Shown here in pieces: positions 51,835 to 62,857 of a stretch of 64,000 bases of DNA (positions within the stretch are counted from its first letter, which is position 1; each line of letters begins with the position of its first letter). A program made the position numbers and the translations under genes. This DNA comes from an uncultured Olsenella sp. (lineage in GTDB: Bacteria > Actinomycetota > Coriobacteriia > Coriobacteriales > Atopobiaceae). The stretch spans positions 29,078 through 93,077 of the forward strand of contig CASEQJ010000008.1 of assembly GCA_949290055.1 (NCBI GenBank). Direction: 5' to 3'. A model generated the notes under the pieces. The model was not told the origin of the DNA. It saw only the letters and a program-made list of their open reading frames with translations, and did not search any database.

Positions 51835-53711
51835 TCACCGTCGAGGAGAAGATCGCCCGGCGACAGCGCGCCATAGAGGGGCGCCCGTTCGGCCCGGGCA
51901 GCCACACCGAGCACGAGGGCAAGACCATGACCGGGGCCCAGGCGATCATAGCCAGCCTCGAGGCCGAGGGCGTGGACACGATCTTCGGCTACCCCGGGGG
52001 CCAGGCGATCAAGATCTATGACGCCCTCTACGACTCCAAGAAGATCCACCACGTGCTCGCCCGCCACGAGCAGGGCGCCACGCACATGGCCGACGGCTAC
52101 GCGCGCGCCACGGGCAAGGTCGGCGTGGTGCTCGTCACCTCCGGTCCCGGCGCCACCAACACCGTGACCGGAATCGCCACCGCCTACATGGACTCCGTGC
52201 CCCTCGTCGTCATAACGGGCCAGGTCACGCGTGGCGTCATAGGTACGGACGCCTTCCAGGAGTCCGACATCGTGGGCATTACCATGCCCGTCGTCAAGCA
52301 CAGCTTCCTTCTGCAGTCCACCGACGAGCTCACCAAGACCTTCCGCGAGGCGTTCTACATTGCCTCAACCGGCCGCCCGGGCCCCGTCCTCATTGACATT
52401 CCGAGCGACCTCTCCGGCTCCGAAATGGTCTTCCACTACCCCGACTCCGTGAGCGTTCCGAGCTACCGGCCCACCTACCGCGGCAACGCGAAGCAGGTCA
52501 AGCAGGCCGCCCAGCTCATATGCGAGGCGGAGCGCCCGCTGATCATGGCCGGCGGCGGCATTGTGGCCTCGCATGCCTGCCCCGAGCTCGTCGAGCTCGC
52601 CGAGCGCATGCAGATTCCCGTGGTCACGACCCTCATGGGCAAGGCCGCTATCCCCTGCTCCAACCCGCTCAACCTGGGCCCCGTGGGCATGCACGGCTCC
52701 AAGTACGCCAACATGGCGGTCACCGAGTCCGACCTCATAATCGCCGTCGGTGCGCGCTTCTCGGACCGCGTGACCGGCAAGGTCTCCGAGTTCGCGCCCC
52801 ACGCCAAGATAATCCACATCGACATCGACCCCGCCGAGATCGGCAAGATCGTGAACCCCGACGTGCCGATCGTCGGCGACGCCAAGGTCATTCTCGCCGC
52901 GCTCAACGAGCGCCTGGGGAAAATGGACGCGCACACGAACTGCGAGGCCTGGCGCGACGAGGTCTTCGAGTGGCGCGAGCGCTGGCCGTTCTACACCTCT
53001 GACTTCGCCGACTACGAGGGCAAGATCGCCCCGGAGGTCGTGCTCGAGCACCTCTCCGACAAGCTCGACCCGCACGCCTCGATCGTCACCACCGAAGTCG
53101 GGCAGCACCAAATGTGGGCGCTGCAGAACATTCACCGCGAGCACGCGCGCACCTTCATTTCCTCCGGCGGTCTCGGAACCATGGGCTTTGGCTTCCCCGC
53201 GGCCATAGGCGCCAAGATCGGCTGCCCCGATGAGAAGGTCGTCTGCATTGCCGGTGACGGCTCGTTCCAAATGAACAGCCAGGAAATGGCCACCGCCAAG
53301 ATCAACAACGTGCCGGTCAAGGTCCTCATCGTCGACAACCGCGCACTCGGCATGGTCCACCAGTGGCAGCACCTCTTCTACAACGACCGCTTCTCGTTCA
53401 CCGAGCTCGCCGACAACCCCGACTTCGTGAAGCTCGCCGACGCCTACGGCTGGCGTGCGAAGCGCATAACCAAGCCCGAGGAGATCGACGCGGCGCTCGA
53501 CGAGATGCTCGCTTCCGACGAGCCGTACCTGCTCGACGTCATGATCCCGGCCGCGCAGACCGTCTACCCCATGGTCGCCCCCGGCGCCCCGATCGACGAC
53601 ATAATCGGCGCCCTCGACGTCACGCTCGGCGGCGTCCGCGTCACCGAGAAGGGCTTTGGCGAGGGCGGGCGCCCGCGCGTGAAGCCGTCGCACGAAGGAG
53701 TTGATGAGTGA
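51831..53711 (+). CDS. ilvB: Acetolactate synthase, large subunit
   Basis: ThDP enzyme that condenses pyruvate with pyruvate or 2-oxobutyrate. [33 protein letters not shown] (ThDP-activating Glu) and the C-terminal [15 protein letters not shown] (ThDP/Mg site) are intact; the middle FAD-like domain is present. ATG 51831 overlaps the ilvD stop (ATGA) and gives 626 residues, including a 35-residue N-terminal extension before MTGAQAII. Confidence 0.95.
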   Translation: MITVEEKIARRQRAIEGRPFGPGSHTEHEGKTMTGAQAIIASLEAEGVDTIFGYPGGQAIKIYDALYDSKKIHHVLARHEQGATHMADGYARATGKVGVVLVTSGPGATNTVTGIATAYMDSVPLVVITGQVTRGVIGTDAFQESDIVGITMPVVKHSFLLQSTDELTKTFREAFYIASTGRPGPVLIDIPSDLSGSEMVFHYPDSVSVPSYRPTYRGNAKQVKQAAQLICEAERPLIMAGGGIVASHACPELVELAERMQIPVVTTLMGKAAIPCSNPLNLGPVGMHGSKYANMAVTESDLIIAVGARFSDRVTGKVSEFAPHAKIIHIDIDPAEIGKIVNPDVPIVGDAKVILAALNERLGKMDAHTNCEAWRDEVFEWRERWPFYTSDFADYEGKIAPEVVLEHLSDKLDPHASIVTTEVGQHQMWALQNIHREHARTFISSGGLGTMGFGFPAAIGAKIGCPDEKVVCIAGDGSFQMNSQEMATAKINNVPVKVLIVDNRALGMVHQWQHLFYNDRFSFTELADNPDFVKLADAYGWRAKRITKPEEIDAALDEMLASDEPYLLDVMIPAAQTVYPMVAPGAPIDDIIGALDVTLGGVRVTEKGFGEGGRPRVKPSHEGVDE

Positions 53712-54190
53712 TGAACTACCTGCTCTCGGTTCTCGTTGAGAACAAGCCGGGCGTCCTCTCCCGCGTCACGGGCCTCATCAGCCGCCGCGGCTTCAACATA
53801 GAGTCGCTCACCGTCGCCCCCACCGAGGACGAGACGCTCTCCCGCATGACGATCATCGTCGAGGCCGACGAGGTCGGCTTCGAGCAGATCACCAAGCAGC
53901 TGCACAAGCTCGTCTCGGTCTACAAGATCTCCGACCTCACCTACGAGGAGGCCGTCGAGCGCGAGCTCGTGCTCTTCAAGGTGCAGTCCTCCCCGGAGCG
54001 CCGCCACGAGGTCATTGAGATCGCCAACGTCTTCCGCGCCAAGGTCGTCGACGTGGGCAGAAACACCCTCACGATCGAGGCCACCGGCACCGCGAGCAAG
54101 CTCGACGCGATGAAGGACCTCTTCCGCAGCTACGGCATTAAGCAGCTCACGCGCACCGGCAAGATCGCCATGTCGCGCGGCGCTCAGTGA
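53711..54190 (+). CDS. ilvN: Acetolactate synthase, small (regulatory) subunit
   Basis: Regulatory partner of IlvB that confers valine sensitivity. [20 protein letters not shown] is the ACT domain and [17 protein letters not shown] its continuation; a C-terminal ALS_ss domain follows. 159 residues from ATG 53711, which shares its A with the ilvB stop. GTG 53708 is equally well placed behind AAGGAG. Confidence 0.94.
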   Translation: MNYLLSVLVENKPGVLSRVTGLISRRGFNIESLTVAPTEDETLSRMTIIVEADEVGFEQITKQLHKLVSVYKISDLTYEEAVERELVLFKVQSSPERRHEVIEIANVFRAKVVDVGRNTLTIEATGTASKLDAMKDLFRSYGIKQLTRTGKIAMSRGAQ

Positions 54191-54213
54191 TGAAAAGGGA
54201 CAGCCCCTTTTCA
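54191..54213. repeat. REP-like palindrome after the ilvN stop codon
   Basis: TGAAAAGGG and CCCTTTTCA form a perfect stem around ACAGC, immediately after the ilvN stop. The core (GGGACAG-CCC) is shared with the ilvA copy and resembles the lysC copy. Confidence 0.55.
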
Positions 54214-54254
54214 TAATCCAGGTACATACGGCCCCACAAGCAAAGGAGAAGAAC

Positions 54255-55253
54255 ATGGCCGTCGACATTTACTACGAGAAGGACGTGGACCCGAGCGTCA
54301 TCCAGGGCAAGAAGGTCGCCATAATTGGCTACGGCTCCCAGGGCCACGCCCACGCGCTGAACCTCCTGGACTCCGGCGTTGACGTCCGCGTTGGCCTGCG
54401 CGAGGGCTCCAAGTCCGCCCAGGCCGCCCAGGAGGCCGGCCTCAAGGTCATGAGCATGGACGACGCCGCCGAGGAGGCCGACGTCATAATGATGCTCGTT
54501 CCTGACGAGACCCAGCCCAAGGTCTACGAGGAGCACGTCGCGCCGCACCTCAAGGCCGGCGACACCCTCGCCTTTGCCCACGGCTTCAACATTCACTACG
54601 GCTACATAAAGGCCCCCGAGGACGTCAACGTCATCATGTGCGCCCCCAAGGGCCCGGGCCACATCGTGCGCCGCCAGTACACCGAGGGCTCCGGCGTGCC
54701 CGACCTCGCCTGCGTCTACCAGGACGCCACCGGCGACGCCTGGGACATCGTCCTCTCCTACTGCTGGGGCGTCGGCGGCGCCCGCTCCGGCATCATCAAG
54801 GCCACCTTCAAGGAGGAGACCGAGGAGGACCTCTTCGGCGAGCAGGCCGTGCTCTGCGGCGGCCTCGTCGAGCTCGTGAAGGCCGGCTTCGAGACCCTGA
54901 CCGAGGCGGGCTACCCCGAGGAGCTGGCCTACTTCGAGGTCTACCACGAGATGAAGATGATCGTGGACCTCATGTACGAGTCCGGAATCCACTTCATGAA
55001 CTACTCGATCTCCAACACCGCCGAGTACGGCGAGTACTACGCCGGCCCGCAGGTCATAAACGCCGAGTCCCGCGAGGCCATGAAGCGCATCCTGGCCCGC
55101 ATTCAGGACGGCAGCTTCGCGCAGGAGTTCGTCGACGACTGCAACAACGACCACAAGTGGCTGCTCGAGAAGCGCGAGGAGATCAACTCCCACCCGATCG
55201 AGAAGACCGGCGAGAAGATCCGCTCCATGTTCAGCTGGATCAAGAAGGACTAG
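54255..55253 (+). CDS. ilvC: Ketol-acid reductoisomerase
   Basis: NADPH-dependent isomerisation and reduction of acetolactate and acetohydroxybutyrate. [15 protein letters not shown] is the nucleotide-binding motif; [13 protein letters not shown] and [15 protein letters not shown] contain substrate and Mg ligands. 332 residues, the class I length. AAAGGAG precedes the ATG. It is last in the ilvDBNC operon. Confidence 0.96.
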   Translation: MAVDIYYEKDVDPSVIQGKKVAIIGYGSQGHAHALNLLDSGVDVRVGLREGSKSAQAAQEAGLKVMSMDDAAEEADVIMMLVPDETQPKVYEEHVAPHLKAGDTLAFAHGFNIHYGYIKAPEDVNVIMCAPKGPGHIVRRQYTEGSGVPDLACVYQDATGDAWDIVLSYCWGVGGARSGIIKATFKEETEEDLFGEQAVLCGGLVELVKAGFETLTEAGYPEELAYFEVYHEMKMIVDLMYESGIHFMNYSISNTAEYGEYYAGPQVINAESREAMKRILARIQDGSFAQEFVDDCNNDHKWLLEKREEINSHPIEKTGEKIRSMFSWIKKD

Positions 55254-55279
55254 CGAGAAGACCGTTCTTCTCGGCACGC

Positions 55280-55315
55280 AAAGGGACCCGGCGCTTTGGC
55301 GTCGGGTCCCTTTTT
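55280..55315 (+). terminator. Terminator of the ilvDBNC operon
   Basis: GGGACCCGGCGC pairs with GCGTCGGGTCCC (one G-T) and is followed by TTTTT. About 30 bases after ilvC. Confidence 0.9.
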
Positions 55316-55475
55316 GCGGTTGATTCCCTGCCCGCACTCATAGGTGTCGGCGTCCGCGGGAGACGATCCCCGCACTCCCTGACGAAACGCGAGAACCATC
55401 CGGCACTCACGCCCATAATCCGTCAACTGAGCCGACACTCCCAGCCGACACTCGTGAAGGGCCGCCAGCAGACTC

Positions 55476-56654
<1,179 letters not shown>

Positions 56655-56667
56655 GCGCGCTCCCTCC

Positions 56668-58167
56668 CTATCGTTTCCCGGCTGCCGGGACCCTGTCGCA
56701 GAGCTCCATGAGTCGACGCAGCCTCTGTGCGAGCTCGGGCGTCGCGTAGTGCGCCGGAGCCCGCCACCTCCAGTTCTGACCCACCGTGGAGGGGACGTTC
56801 ATGCGCGCCTCTCCCCCCAGGCAGAGAATGTCCTGCATCTGCACTATCGCGGTGTCGGCCACAGAGGACCAGATCCCCCGCATCATGCCCCACCCCTCGC
56901 CCTCGCGCTCGTTGAGGCCGAGGTAGTCGCGCGCGCGCGAGACGTCCTCGGGGCAGGCGCTCGCGAGCCAGCCGAGCGCGGTGTCGTTGTCGTGCGTGCC
57001 CACGTATGCCACGCAGTCGCGCGGGTAGGAGTGGGGCAGGTAGACGCTGCCCGACCCGTCCACGCTGTCGAAGGCAAACTCCAGGACGCGCATGCCCGGC
57101 AGGCCCGTCTCCTCGCGCAGGCGCGCGACGGAGTCCGTGAGGTACCCCAGGTCCTCGGCGACGAGGCGATCGGTCCCGCAGGTCTCGCGCAGCCGCTCGA
57201 AGAGCGCCATGCCAGGCCCCTCCCGCCAGCGTCCCTCGCGCGCGTCCGGCGCGCCAAAGGGGATCGAGTAGTAGGAGTCGAAGCCCCTGAAGTGGTCGAT
57301 TCGCAGGACGTCGTAAAGGCGCAGCTGGTAGGTGACGCGCTCGACCCACCACGAGAAGCCGTCTCGCTCCATGAGCTCCCAGTCGTAGAGCGGGTTGCCC
57401 CAGAGCTGCCCTCCCGCCGCAAAGCCGTCGGGCGGGCACCCCGCCACCTCAACCGGCAGCAGGCTCTCGTCGAGCTGGAACTGCTCGGGGTTTGCCCACA
57501 CGTCCGCGCTGTCGGGGGCCACGTAAATCGGAATATCCCCCATGAGCAGGACGCCGGCGCCCGCCGCGTACTCCCTCAGACGGTCCCACTGCCAGAAGAA
57601 GAGGCACTGGAGCGCCTTCCAGAAGTCGACCCGGTCGGCAAGAAGCCGGCGCGCGTCGTCCAGGGCGCCCGCCTCGCGCCGCCGGAGCCCGTCGGGCCAG
57701 CTGACCCAGGGGGCTCCCCCCTGGGAGTCCTTGATCGCCATGAAGAGCGCGTAGTCCTCGAGCCACGCCGACTCGCGCGCGCAAAACGATGCGAGCTCGG
57801 CGGACCGAGAGGCCCGCAGGCGGGCACAGGCGCGCTCCAGGACCGCATAGCGCCCGCGAAAGAGCGCCCCGTAGTCCACGGAGAGCGGGTCGTCCCCCCA
57901 GGGGACCCCCTCGTACTCAGAGCGCTCGAGGAGACCCTCGGCGGCGAGCTCGTCAAGGTCTATCAGGTACGGGTTGCCCGCATACGTCGAGAAGACCTGG
58001 TAGGGCGAGTCGCCGAACCCCGTGGGCCCAATCGGGAGAATCTGCCACAGCGTCTGTCCCGACGCGGCGAGAAAGTCGACGAACTCACGAGCGGCAGCGC
58101 CCAGCGTCCCAATGCCCCACGGCGAGGGCAGCGACGTCACGGGCATGAGAACCCCTGCTCGTCTCAT
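56668..58167 (-). CDS. malQ: 4-alpha-glucanotransferase (GH77)
   Basis: Transfers alpha-1,4-glucan segments between maltodextrins. [22 protein letters not shown] is the family N-terminus; [15 protein letters not shown] has the catalytic nucleophile Asp, [10 protein letters not shown] the acid/base Glu and [14 protein letters not shown] the third Asp. 499 residues. Its ATG overlaps the stop of the LacI regulator (ATGA). Confidence 0.95.
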   Translation of the reverse strand: MRRAGVLMPVTSLPSPWGIGTLGAAAREFVDFLAASGQTLWQILPIGPTGFGDSPYQVFSTYAGNPYLIDLDELAAEGLLERSEYEGVPWGDDPLSVDYGALFRGRYAVLERACARLRASRSAELASFCARESAWLEDYALFMAIKDSQGGAPWVSWPDGLRRREAGALDDARRLLADRVDFWKALQCLFFWQWDRLREYAAGAGVLLMGDIPIYVAPDSADVWANPEQFQLDESLLPVEVAGCPPDGFAAGGQLWGNPLYDWELMERDGFSWWVERVTYQLRLYDVLRIDHFRGFDSYYSIPFGAPDAREGRWREGPGMALFERLRETCGTDRLVAEDLGYLTDSVARLREETGLPGMRVLEFAFDSVDGSGSVYLPHSYPRDCVAYVGTHDNDTALGWLASACPEDVSRARDYLGLNEREGEGWGMMRGIWSSVADTAIVQMQDILCLGGEARMNVPSTVGQNWRWRAPAHYATPELAQRLRRLMELCDRVPAAGKR

Positions 58168-59219
58168 GGCCTTCCCCCTTTCACGCTGGCGTCGGCCGAC
58201 ATCGAGGCGGGCAGCAAGGAGAGCACGCTCTCCCTTCGCAGCAGCCTGAACGGAACGGACTCGTGCACAGCGCCGGCCCCCTCTCCACGGGCGGCAGCGA
58301 TAAGGGACTCCACCCCTCTGCGGGCGAGAAGCCCCGTGTCCTGGCGCACCGTCGTGAGGCGCGGCACGCTGTACTGCGAGACGTCCACGCCGTCAAAGCC
58401 GACGAGCGAAATGTCGAGGGGAACGCGGAAGCCGCGATCGGTGGCCGCGCGGAGCGCCCCAAGGGCGATCACGTCACCGAAGGCAAAGATCGCGGTGAGG
58501 TCGCCCGCGCGCTCGAGCAGGCGCATGGCCGCCTCGTAGCCCGCCCCCATTGAGAAGCGGCAGGGCTCGTACCAGCGGTCGACGTCAAAGCGCTCGCCGT
58601 GCGACTCGAACGCCCGAGCGACGCCGGCCAGGCGGTGCTCCGACACCTCGCTCACCCTGCGGTTGCCGCCCAGCACGCCTATGCGGCGGTGGCCGCATTC
58701 CCAGAGGTAGTCAATGACGCGCCCCGCCGCCTCGGCGTCGTTGGTCGAGAAGCTCGAGAGCCCCTTGAGCCCCCAGTCCTCGGCGGTGTTGGTGAGAAGC
58801 ACGCACGGGACGCTGATCTGGCCGAAGCCCTCCTTGAAGTTGTTGGGGTCGCCACCCAGGAAGAGGAACCCCTTGGGGTGCCTGATCCTGTCAAGGTGGA
58901 CGGCTCGCGCCACCTCGTCGGCGTCCTCGTCGACGAAGTGGACGCGCGCCTCCTCGTCCGCCTCCGCGAAGAGCCCCTCGGCCTTCTCGATAATGTCGTT
59001 GAAGAGCAGGTTCTGCATGCCCTTGACCATAATGGCAAACGAGTCCCTGCTTCTCGTCTTGAGGTGGCGAGCATTGGTGTTGGGCTCGTAGCCCACCTCC
59101 CGGACGACCGCGAGGACGCGCTCACGCGCGCGCTCGCTGACGCCGGGGTGGTCGTTGAGCACGCGGGAGACGGTGCCCAGGCTGTAGCCGGAGAGCCGAG
59201 CAATGTCTCTTATGTCCAC
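58164..59219 (-). CDS. LacI-family regulator of the glucoside operon
   Basis: 351 residues. The N-terminal helix-turn-helix IRDIARLSGYSLGTVSRVLN with the hinge NDHPGVSERARERV is typical LacI; the rest is a periplasmic-binding-like sensor domain. Its location between the permeases and malQ indicates local control, and palindromes matching the LacI-type operator lie at the operon promoter (62378-62424). Ligand unknown; a maltodextrin or related sugar is likely. Confidence 0.92.
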   Translation of the reverse strand: MDIRDIARLSGYSLGTVSRVLNDHPGVSERARERVLAVVREVGYEPNTNARHLKTRSRDSFAIMVKGMQNLLFNDIIEKAEGLFAEADEEARVHFVDEDADEVARAVHLDRIRHPKGFLFLGGDPNNFKEGFGQISVPCVLLTNTAEDWGLKGLSSFSTNDAEAAGRVIDYLWECGHRRIGVLGGNRRVSEVSEHRLAGVARAFESHGERFDVDRWYEPCRFSMGAGYEAAMRLLERAGDLTAIFAFGDVIALGALRAATDRGFRVPLDISLVGFDGVDVSQYSVPRLTTVRQDTGLLARRGVESLIAAARGEGAGAVHESVPFRLLRRESVLSLLPASMSADASVKGGRP

Positions 59220-59234
59220 GACGCACCCCCTCGC

Positions 59235-60083
59235 CTAGCCCTTGACCGCACCCGCGGCGACGCCCTTGATTATGTACTTCTGGCACGACAGGTAGAACAC
59301 GACGACCGGAATGACGGCCATGATCAGGGCCGCCATTATGGCGCCCATGTCGACGCGGCCGTAGGAGCCCTTCATGAACTGAATGACAATCGAGATCGTC
59401 TTGTACTTGGTGGTGTCGAGCACGAGGTACGGGAGCAGGAAGTCGTTCCAGATCCACATGGTCTGAAGAATGCCGACGGAGATGAACGTGGGCTTCATGA
59501 TGGGGATCACCACCGTGAAGAAGGTCCTTATCGGCCCCGCCCCGTCGATCAGCGCCGCCTCCTCGATCTCAATGGGAATGGTCTTCACGAAGCCGCAGAA
59601 CATGAACACCGCAAGTCCCGCGCCAAACCCGAGGTAGATCACAATGATTCCCCACGGGGTGCCAAGGCCGAGACGGTCGGCAATGAGCGAGAGGGTGAAC
59701 ATGACCATTTGAAACGGCACGACCATGGAGAAGACACACAGGTAGTAGACGGCCTTGGTGAAGCGGTTCTGCACGCGGGTTATGTACCACGCGCACATGG
59801 ACGTGCAGATGAGGATCACCGCGACCGAGCCCACCGTAATGAACACGGTCCAGCCCACGGAGTCGAGAAAACCGTACTTGTCGATTGCCGTCTCGTAGTT
59901 CTCGAGGCCTATGAACGTCTGCTCGGTGGGCAGGGAGAACGGCTCGAGGTTTATGAACAGCTTGTTCTTGAGCGAGTTGAACAGCACCACCACGACGGGC
60001 AGCAGCCACACGACGCACAGGAACGCCATGAGGCCCGAGCCCGCCCAGCTGAGGGCGCGCCGCTCCTTCTTGGTCGCCATCAC
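59235..60083 (-). CDS. Sugar ABC transporter permease (MalG type)
   Basis: 282 residues, six membrane spans. The EAA loop reads IEIEEAALIDGAGPIRTFFTVV. It overlaps the upstream permease by four bases (ATGA). Confidence 0.92.
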   Translation of the reverse strand: MMATKKERRALSWAGSGLMAFLCVVWLLPVVVVLFNSLKNKLFINLEPFSLPTEQTFIGLENYETAIDKYGFLDSVGWTVFITVGSVAVILICTSMCAWYITRVQNRFTKAVYYLCVFSMVVPFQMVMFTLSLIADRLGLGTPWGIIVIYLGFGAGLAVFMFCGFVKTIPIEIEEAALIDGAGPIRTFFTVVIPIMKPTFISVGILQTMWIWNDFLLPYLVLDTTKYKTISIVIQFMKGSYGRVDMGAIMAALIMAVIPVVVFYLSCQKYIIKGVAAGAVKG

Positions 60084-60922
60084 TGCTGCACCTCCTTGGA
60101 GCGCGTCGCGCGCAGCTGTATGAGGCCGATGCCGACCACGATCAGGCAGAAGATCACTGCCTTGGCCTGGCCGACGCCCTCCCAGCCGACGCGACCGTAG
60201 AACGTGTTGTAGATGTTCAGGGCGAGCATCTCGGACATCTTTGACGGCTCGCCCGCCGTGAGCGACAGGTTCTGGTCAAAGAGCTTGAAGCCGTTGGTGA
60301 GCGAGAGGAACATGCAGATCGTGATCGACGACATCATCATCGGAATCGTGACGTCAACGAGCTGGCGCCAGGCGCTCGCGCCGTCAATGGCGGCGGCCTC
60401 GAGCACGTCGCCCGGAATCGACTGCAGACCGGCGATGTAGATGATCATCATGTAGCCGATCTGCTGCCACGCGACGAGAATGACCAGGCCGGCAAACCCG
60501 TACCACTCGTTGAGGCTCAGCGCCTGGGAGTACTGGGCGAGAATGCCGTTGAAGATGAGCTGCCATATGTAGCCAAGAACTATGCCGCCAATGAGGTTGG
60601 GCATGAAGAACACCGTGCGGAACAGGTTGGTTCCGCGCAGCTTCCTCGTGAGCGCGAGGGCTATGGCAAAGGCCACGACGTTGATGACGATCACGGAGAC
60701 GACGGTGAAGAGCGCCGTGTACCAGAACGAGTGCTGGAAGACGGTGTCCTGGACCGCCAGGACGAAGTTCGAGAAGCCCACGAACGTGGCGTCGGTAACC
60801 GTGGTGAAGTCGCACAGCGACAGCCACAGGCCCAGCAAGAACGGGGCCACGAACCCAATGAGGAACGCCAGGAACGTCGGCAGTACAAAGATGGGGAGAT
60901 ACTTCTTGATTGCCTTCTCCAT
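60080..60922 (-). CDS. Sugar ABC transporter permease (MalF type)
   Basis: 280 residues, six membrane spans; VLEAAAIDGASAWRQLVDVTI is the EAA loop. ATG 60922 is chosen because AAGGAGG is 4 bases upstream. A strong hairpin (60945-60976) separates it from the binding-protein gene and may stabilise that transcript. Confidence 0.92.
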   Translation of the reverse strand: MEKAIKKYLPIFVLPTFLAFLIGFVAPFLLGLWLSLCDFTTVTDATFVGFSNFVLAVQDTVFQHSFWYTALFTVVSVIVINVVAFAIALALTRKLRGTNLFRTVFFMPNLIGGIVLGYIWQLIFNGILAQYSQALSLNEWYGFAGLVILVAWQQIGYMMIIYIAGLQSIPGDVLEAAAIDGASAWRQLVDVTIPMMMSSITICMFLSLTNGFKLFDQNLSLTAGEPSKMSEMLALNIYNTFYGRVGWEGVGQAKAVIFCLIVVGIGLIQLRATRSKEVQQ

Positions 60923-60944
60923 GTGACCTCCTTCCCTATGGAAG

Positions 60945-60976
60945 GGGCGGTGGGTGAGGGAAGGCACCCACCGCCC
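60945..60976 (-). other. Stable mRNA hairpin between binding protein and permease genes
   Basis: GGGCGGTGGGTG pairs perfectly with CACCCACCGCCC around an 8-base loop. No T-run follows, so a 3'-stabilising or partly attenuating structure is more likely than a terminator. Confidence 0.6.
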
Positions 60977-61008
60977 GAAAGGGGACGTGAACGCTGGCTT
61001 GTTGCGTC

Positions 61009-62352
61009 TTACGCCTTGGAGGCGGCGGCCTCGCTGGCCCAGCCGTCAACGAAGGCGGTCACGACGCCGTCCCAGTTGCCGTCGGTCTGGTCGGCGGCGT
61101 AGGTGGTGAGGGCGGAGCCCACGCCGTTCTTCCACTCCTCGGAGGGCATGGTCGAGAAGCACCACGTCACCGGGGTCTTCTCGGCGTTGATCTCATCCGC
61201 GAGGTTGTTGAGGACGTTCGTGGACTCTAGGTTGGCCTCGAACGGGATCACGAAGCCCATGCCGGCCTCGCCGGAGGGCATGGCGCCCTCGGAGCCGCAC
61301 ATGGCGTTGACGCCGGTCTCGGAGGTGACGCACCAGTTGATGAAGTCGAGCGTGGCCTGGATGTCCTCCTCCGGCGCGTTCTTGTTCACGCACCAGTAGT
61401 TCTCGGAGCCGGTGCAGATACCCTGGTCCTCCTCGCCGTCAACGCCGATGTAGATCGGGACGAGCGCGAGGTTCTCGTCGCCCACCTCGGCGACGTTGGC
61501 GTACTCCCAGGTGCCGTTCTGGTAGAAGACGCACTGGCCGGTCACGAACTCGGCGGTGGCGTCGTCGGCCGTCTTGGTGGAGAGCTGGGTGGGGTCGCAG
61601 GTGGCGTTGTTAATGTAGAGGTCCCAGATCTGGCGGTAGTTGTCCAGGTAGGTGCCCTTTATGGCGTCGGTGGAGTCGATGCCGTCGGCCTGGTACTCGT
61701 AGTAGATCGGGAGGTTCGCGAGGTGCGTCTTGAAGCGCCAGTCGGAGGAGCCGTCCATGCCAGCCGAGCCGAAGGCGGAGAAGCCGAGCTCGTCCTTGCG
61801 GGCGGTTATGTCCTCGGCGACGGACTTGAGGCTGTCGAAGTTGGTAATGTCGTCAGTGGTGTAGCCGGCCTTCTCCAGCAGGGACTTGTTGCAGATTATG
61901 CCGTAGGACTCAATGACGTAGGCAATGCCCTTGGTCTTGTCGTCATCGCCCTTGAGGGCGTAGGCGTCGTTGGTGAGCTGGCCCATGATCTCGGTGTCGT
62001 CGAGGTCATAGCAGTAGTCCTTCCAGGAGGCGAGGCCCACGGGGCCGTTGACCTGGAAGAGCGTGGGCGCGTCGGTCTTGGCCATCTCGGACTTGAGCGT
62101 GGTCTCGTACTGGCCGGAGGCCGCGGTCATGACCGTCACGGGCACACCGGTCTCCTCGGTGTAAAGCTCGGCGAGCTCCTGCCACTGCGCGTCCTGCTCG
62201 GGCTTGAAGTTGAGGTAGTAGACCTTGCCGGCAGCCTGCTTGTCGCCGCCGCCGCTGCTCTGCTCGCCGCCGCAGCCGGCGAGCGCGACCGCGCCCGCAC
62301 CCGCCATGAGGCCGAGACCTGCCTGCACGAACTGACGCCTCTTCATTAACAT
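61009..62352 (-). CDS. Sugar-binding lipoprotein of the ABC importer
   Basis: 447 residues. The N-terminus MLMKRRQFVQAGLGLMAGAG has a twin-arginine-like pair, then a lipobox LAGC and a Gly/Ser linker, so it is exported and lipid-anchored. The mature part has the MalE/family 1 extracellular solute-binding fold (FQVNGPVGLASWKDY, GQCVFYQNGTWEYANV). ATG 62352 follows GGAGGGAG with 8-base spacing. It is the first gene of the operon. Confidence 0.93.
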   Translation of the reverse strand: MLMKRRQFVQAGLGLMAGAGAVALAGCGGEQSSGGGDKQAAGKVYYLNFKPEQDAQWQELAELYTEETGVPVTVMTAASGQYETTLKSEMAKTDAPTLFQVNGPVGLASWKDYCYDLDDTEIMGQLTNDAYALKGDDDKTKGIAYVIESYGIICNKSLLEKAGYTTDDITNFDSLKSVAEDITARKDELGFSAFGSAGMDGSSDWRFKTHLANLPIYYEYQADGIDSTDAIKGTYLDNYRQIWDLYINNATCDPTQLSTKTADDATAEFVTGQCVFYQNGTWEYANVAEVGDENLALVPIYIGVDGEEDQGICTGSENYWCVNKNAPEEDIQATLDFINWCVTSETGVNAMCGSEGAMPSGEAGMGFVIPFEANLESTNVLNNLADEINAEKTPVTWCFSTMPSEEWKNGVGSALTTYAADQTDGNWDGVVTAFVDGWASEAAASKA

Positions 62353-62377
62353 GACGTTCTCCCTCCTACCCTTTTGC

Positions 62378-62424
62378 GAAACGCTTCCTCCTCTTTCCGA
62401 GGGCTGAATTTGGAAACGTTTCAT
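62378..62424. promoter_or_regulatory. Two LacI-type operator sites
   Basis: TGGAAACGTTTCAT (62411-62424) contains the perfect palindrome GAAACGTTTC, and GAAACGCTTC (62378-62387) is a one-mismatch copy. Both lie between the promoter and the start of the binding-protein gene, at a position where a bound LacI protein would block transcription. Confidence 0.7.
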
Positions 62425-62437
62425 TTCCGTTGGCTGT

Positions 62438-62466
62438 ATTACAGCATTGTAAAGTACAGCTATCAA
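62438..62466 (-). promoter_or_regulatory. Promoter of the sugar transport operon
   Basis: On the minus strand TTGATA (62461-62466) and TGTAAT (62438-62443) with a 17-base spacer. The first operator begins about 14 bases downstream of the -10. Confidence 0.7.
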
Positions 62467-62857
62467 CTGGTATTTCTTTCAGGTACCGGCCAACGCTGTT
62501 TTGCTACCGCTCACGAAACAACAACCTAAACTGGAAAGGGTTCCAAGCGTGGTGGCACCAGAGAAACCTACCGTCCGTCCACCTGCTTAAGAACGAGGGG
62601 GTAGTGCGCCCCAACGCGACGACCCGGCTTAGAAAAACGCGGGAGGTGCGGTGCCCTGCCTCTCAAAACGATTCGTCCGACGTGTCTCAACTGGGGTTTC
62701 TCGGCGAGAAGTCCTTCTCGGCATGAGTTTTGTGCGCGTTATTCGGCGCCGTAATGACGAGAGGGTGCAACGACCTCGCATACCTAAGCACGATGGCGGC
62801 CCAAAGGTGCAACTGCCTCGTCTTTCTAAGCGGCGCAGCCTCGTCAGCCCCTCTTCC
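62467..62857. other. Intergenic region without a convincing gene
   Basis: No frame here has both coding character and a credible start. It contains one inverted pair of the word GGCGAGAAG / CTTCTCGGC near 62702-62725. The open frames seen on either strand are short and compositionally random. Confidence 0.5.

Noticed and set aside
50481..53711. A 1076-codon frame joining part of the ilvD region to ilvB
   Set aside because: The first 450 codons are an out-of-frame shadow of ilvD; the real ilvB start is ATG 51831, overlapping the ilvD stop.
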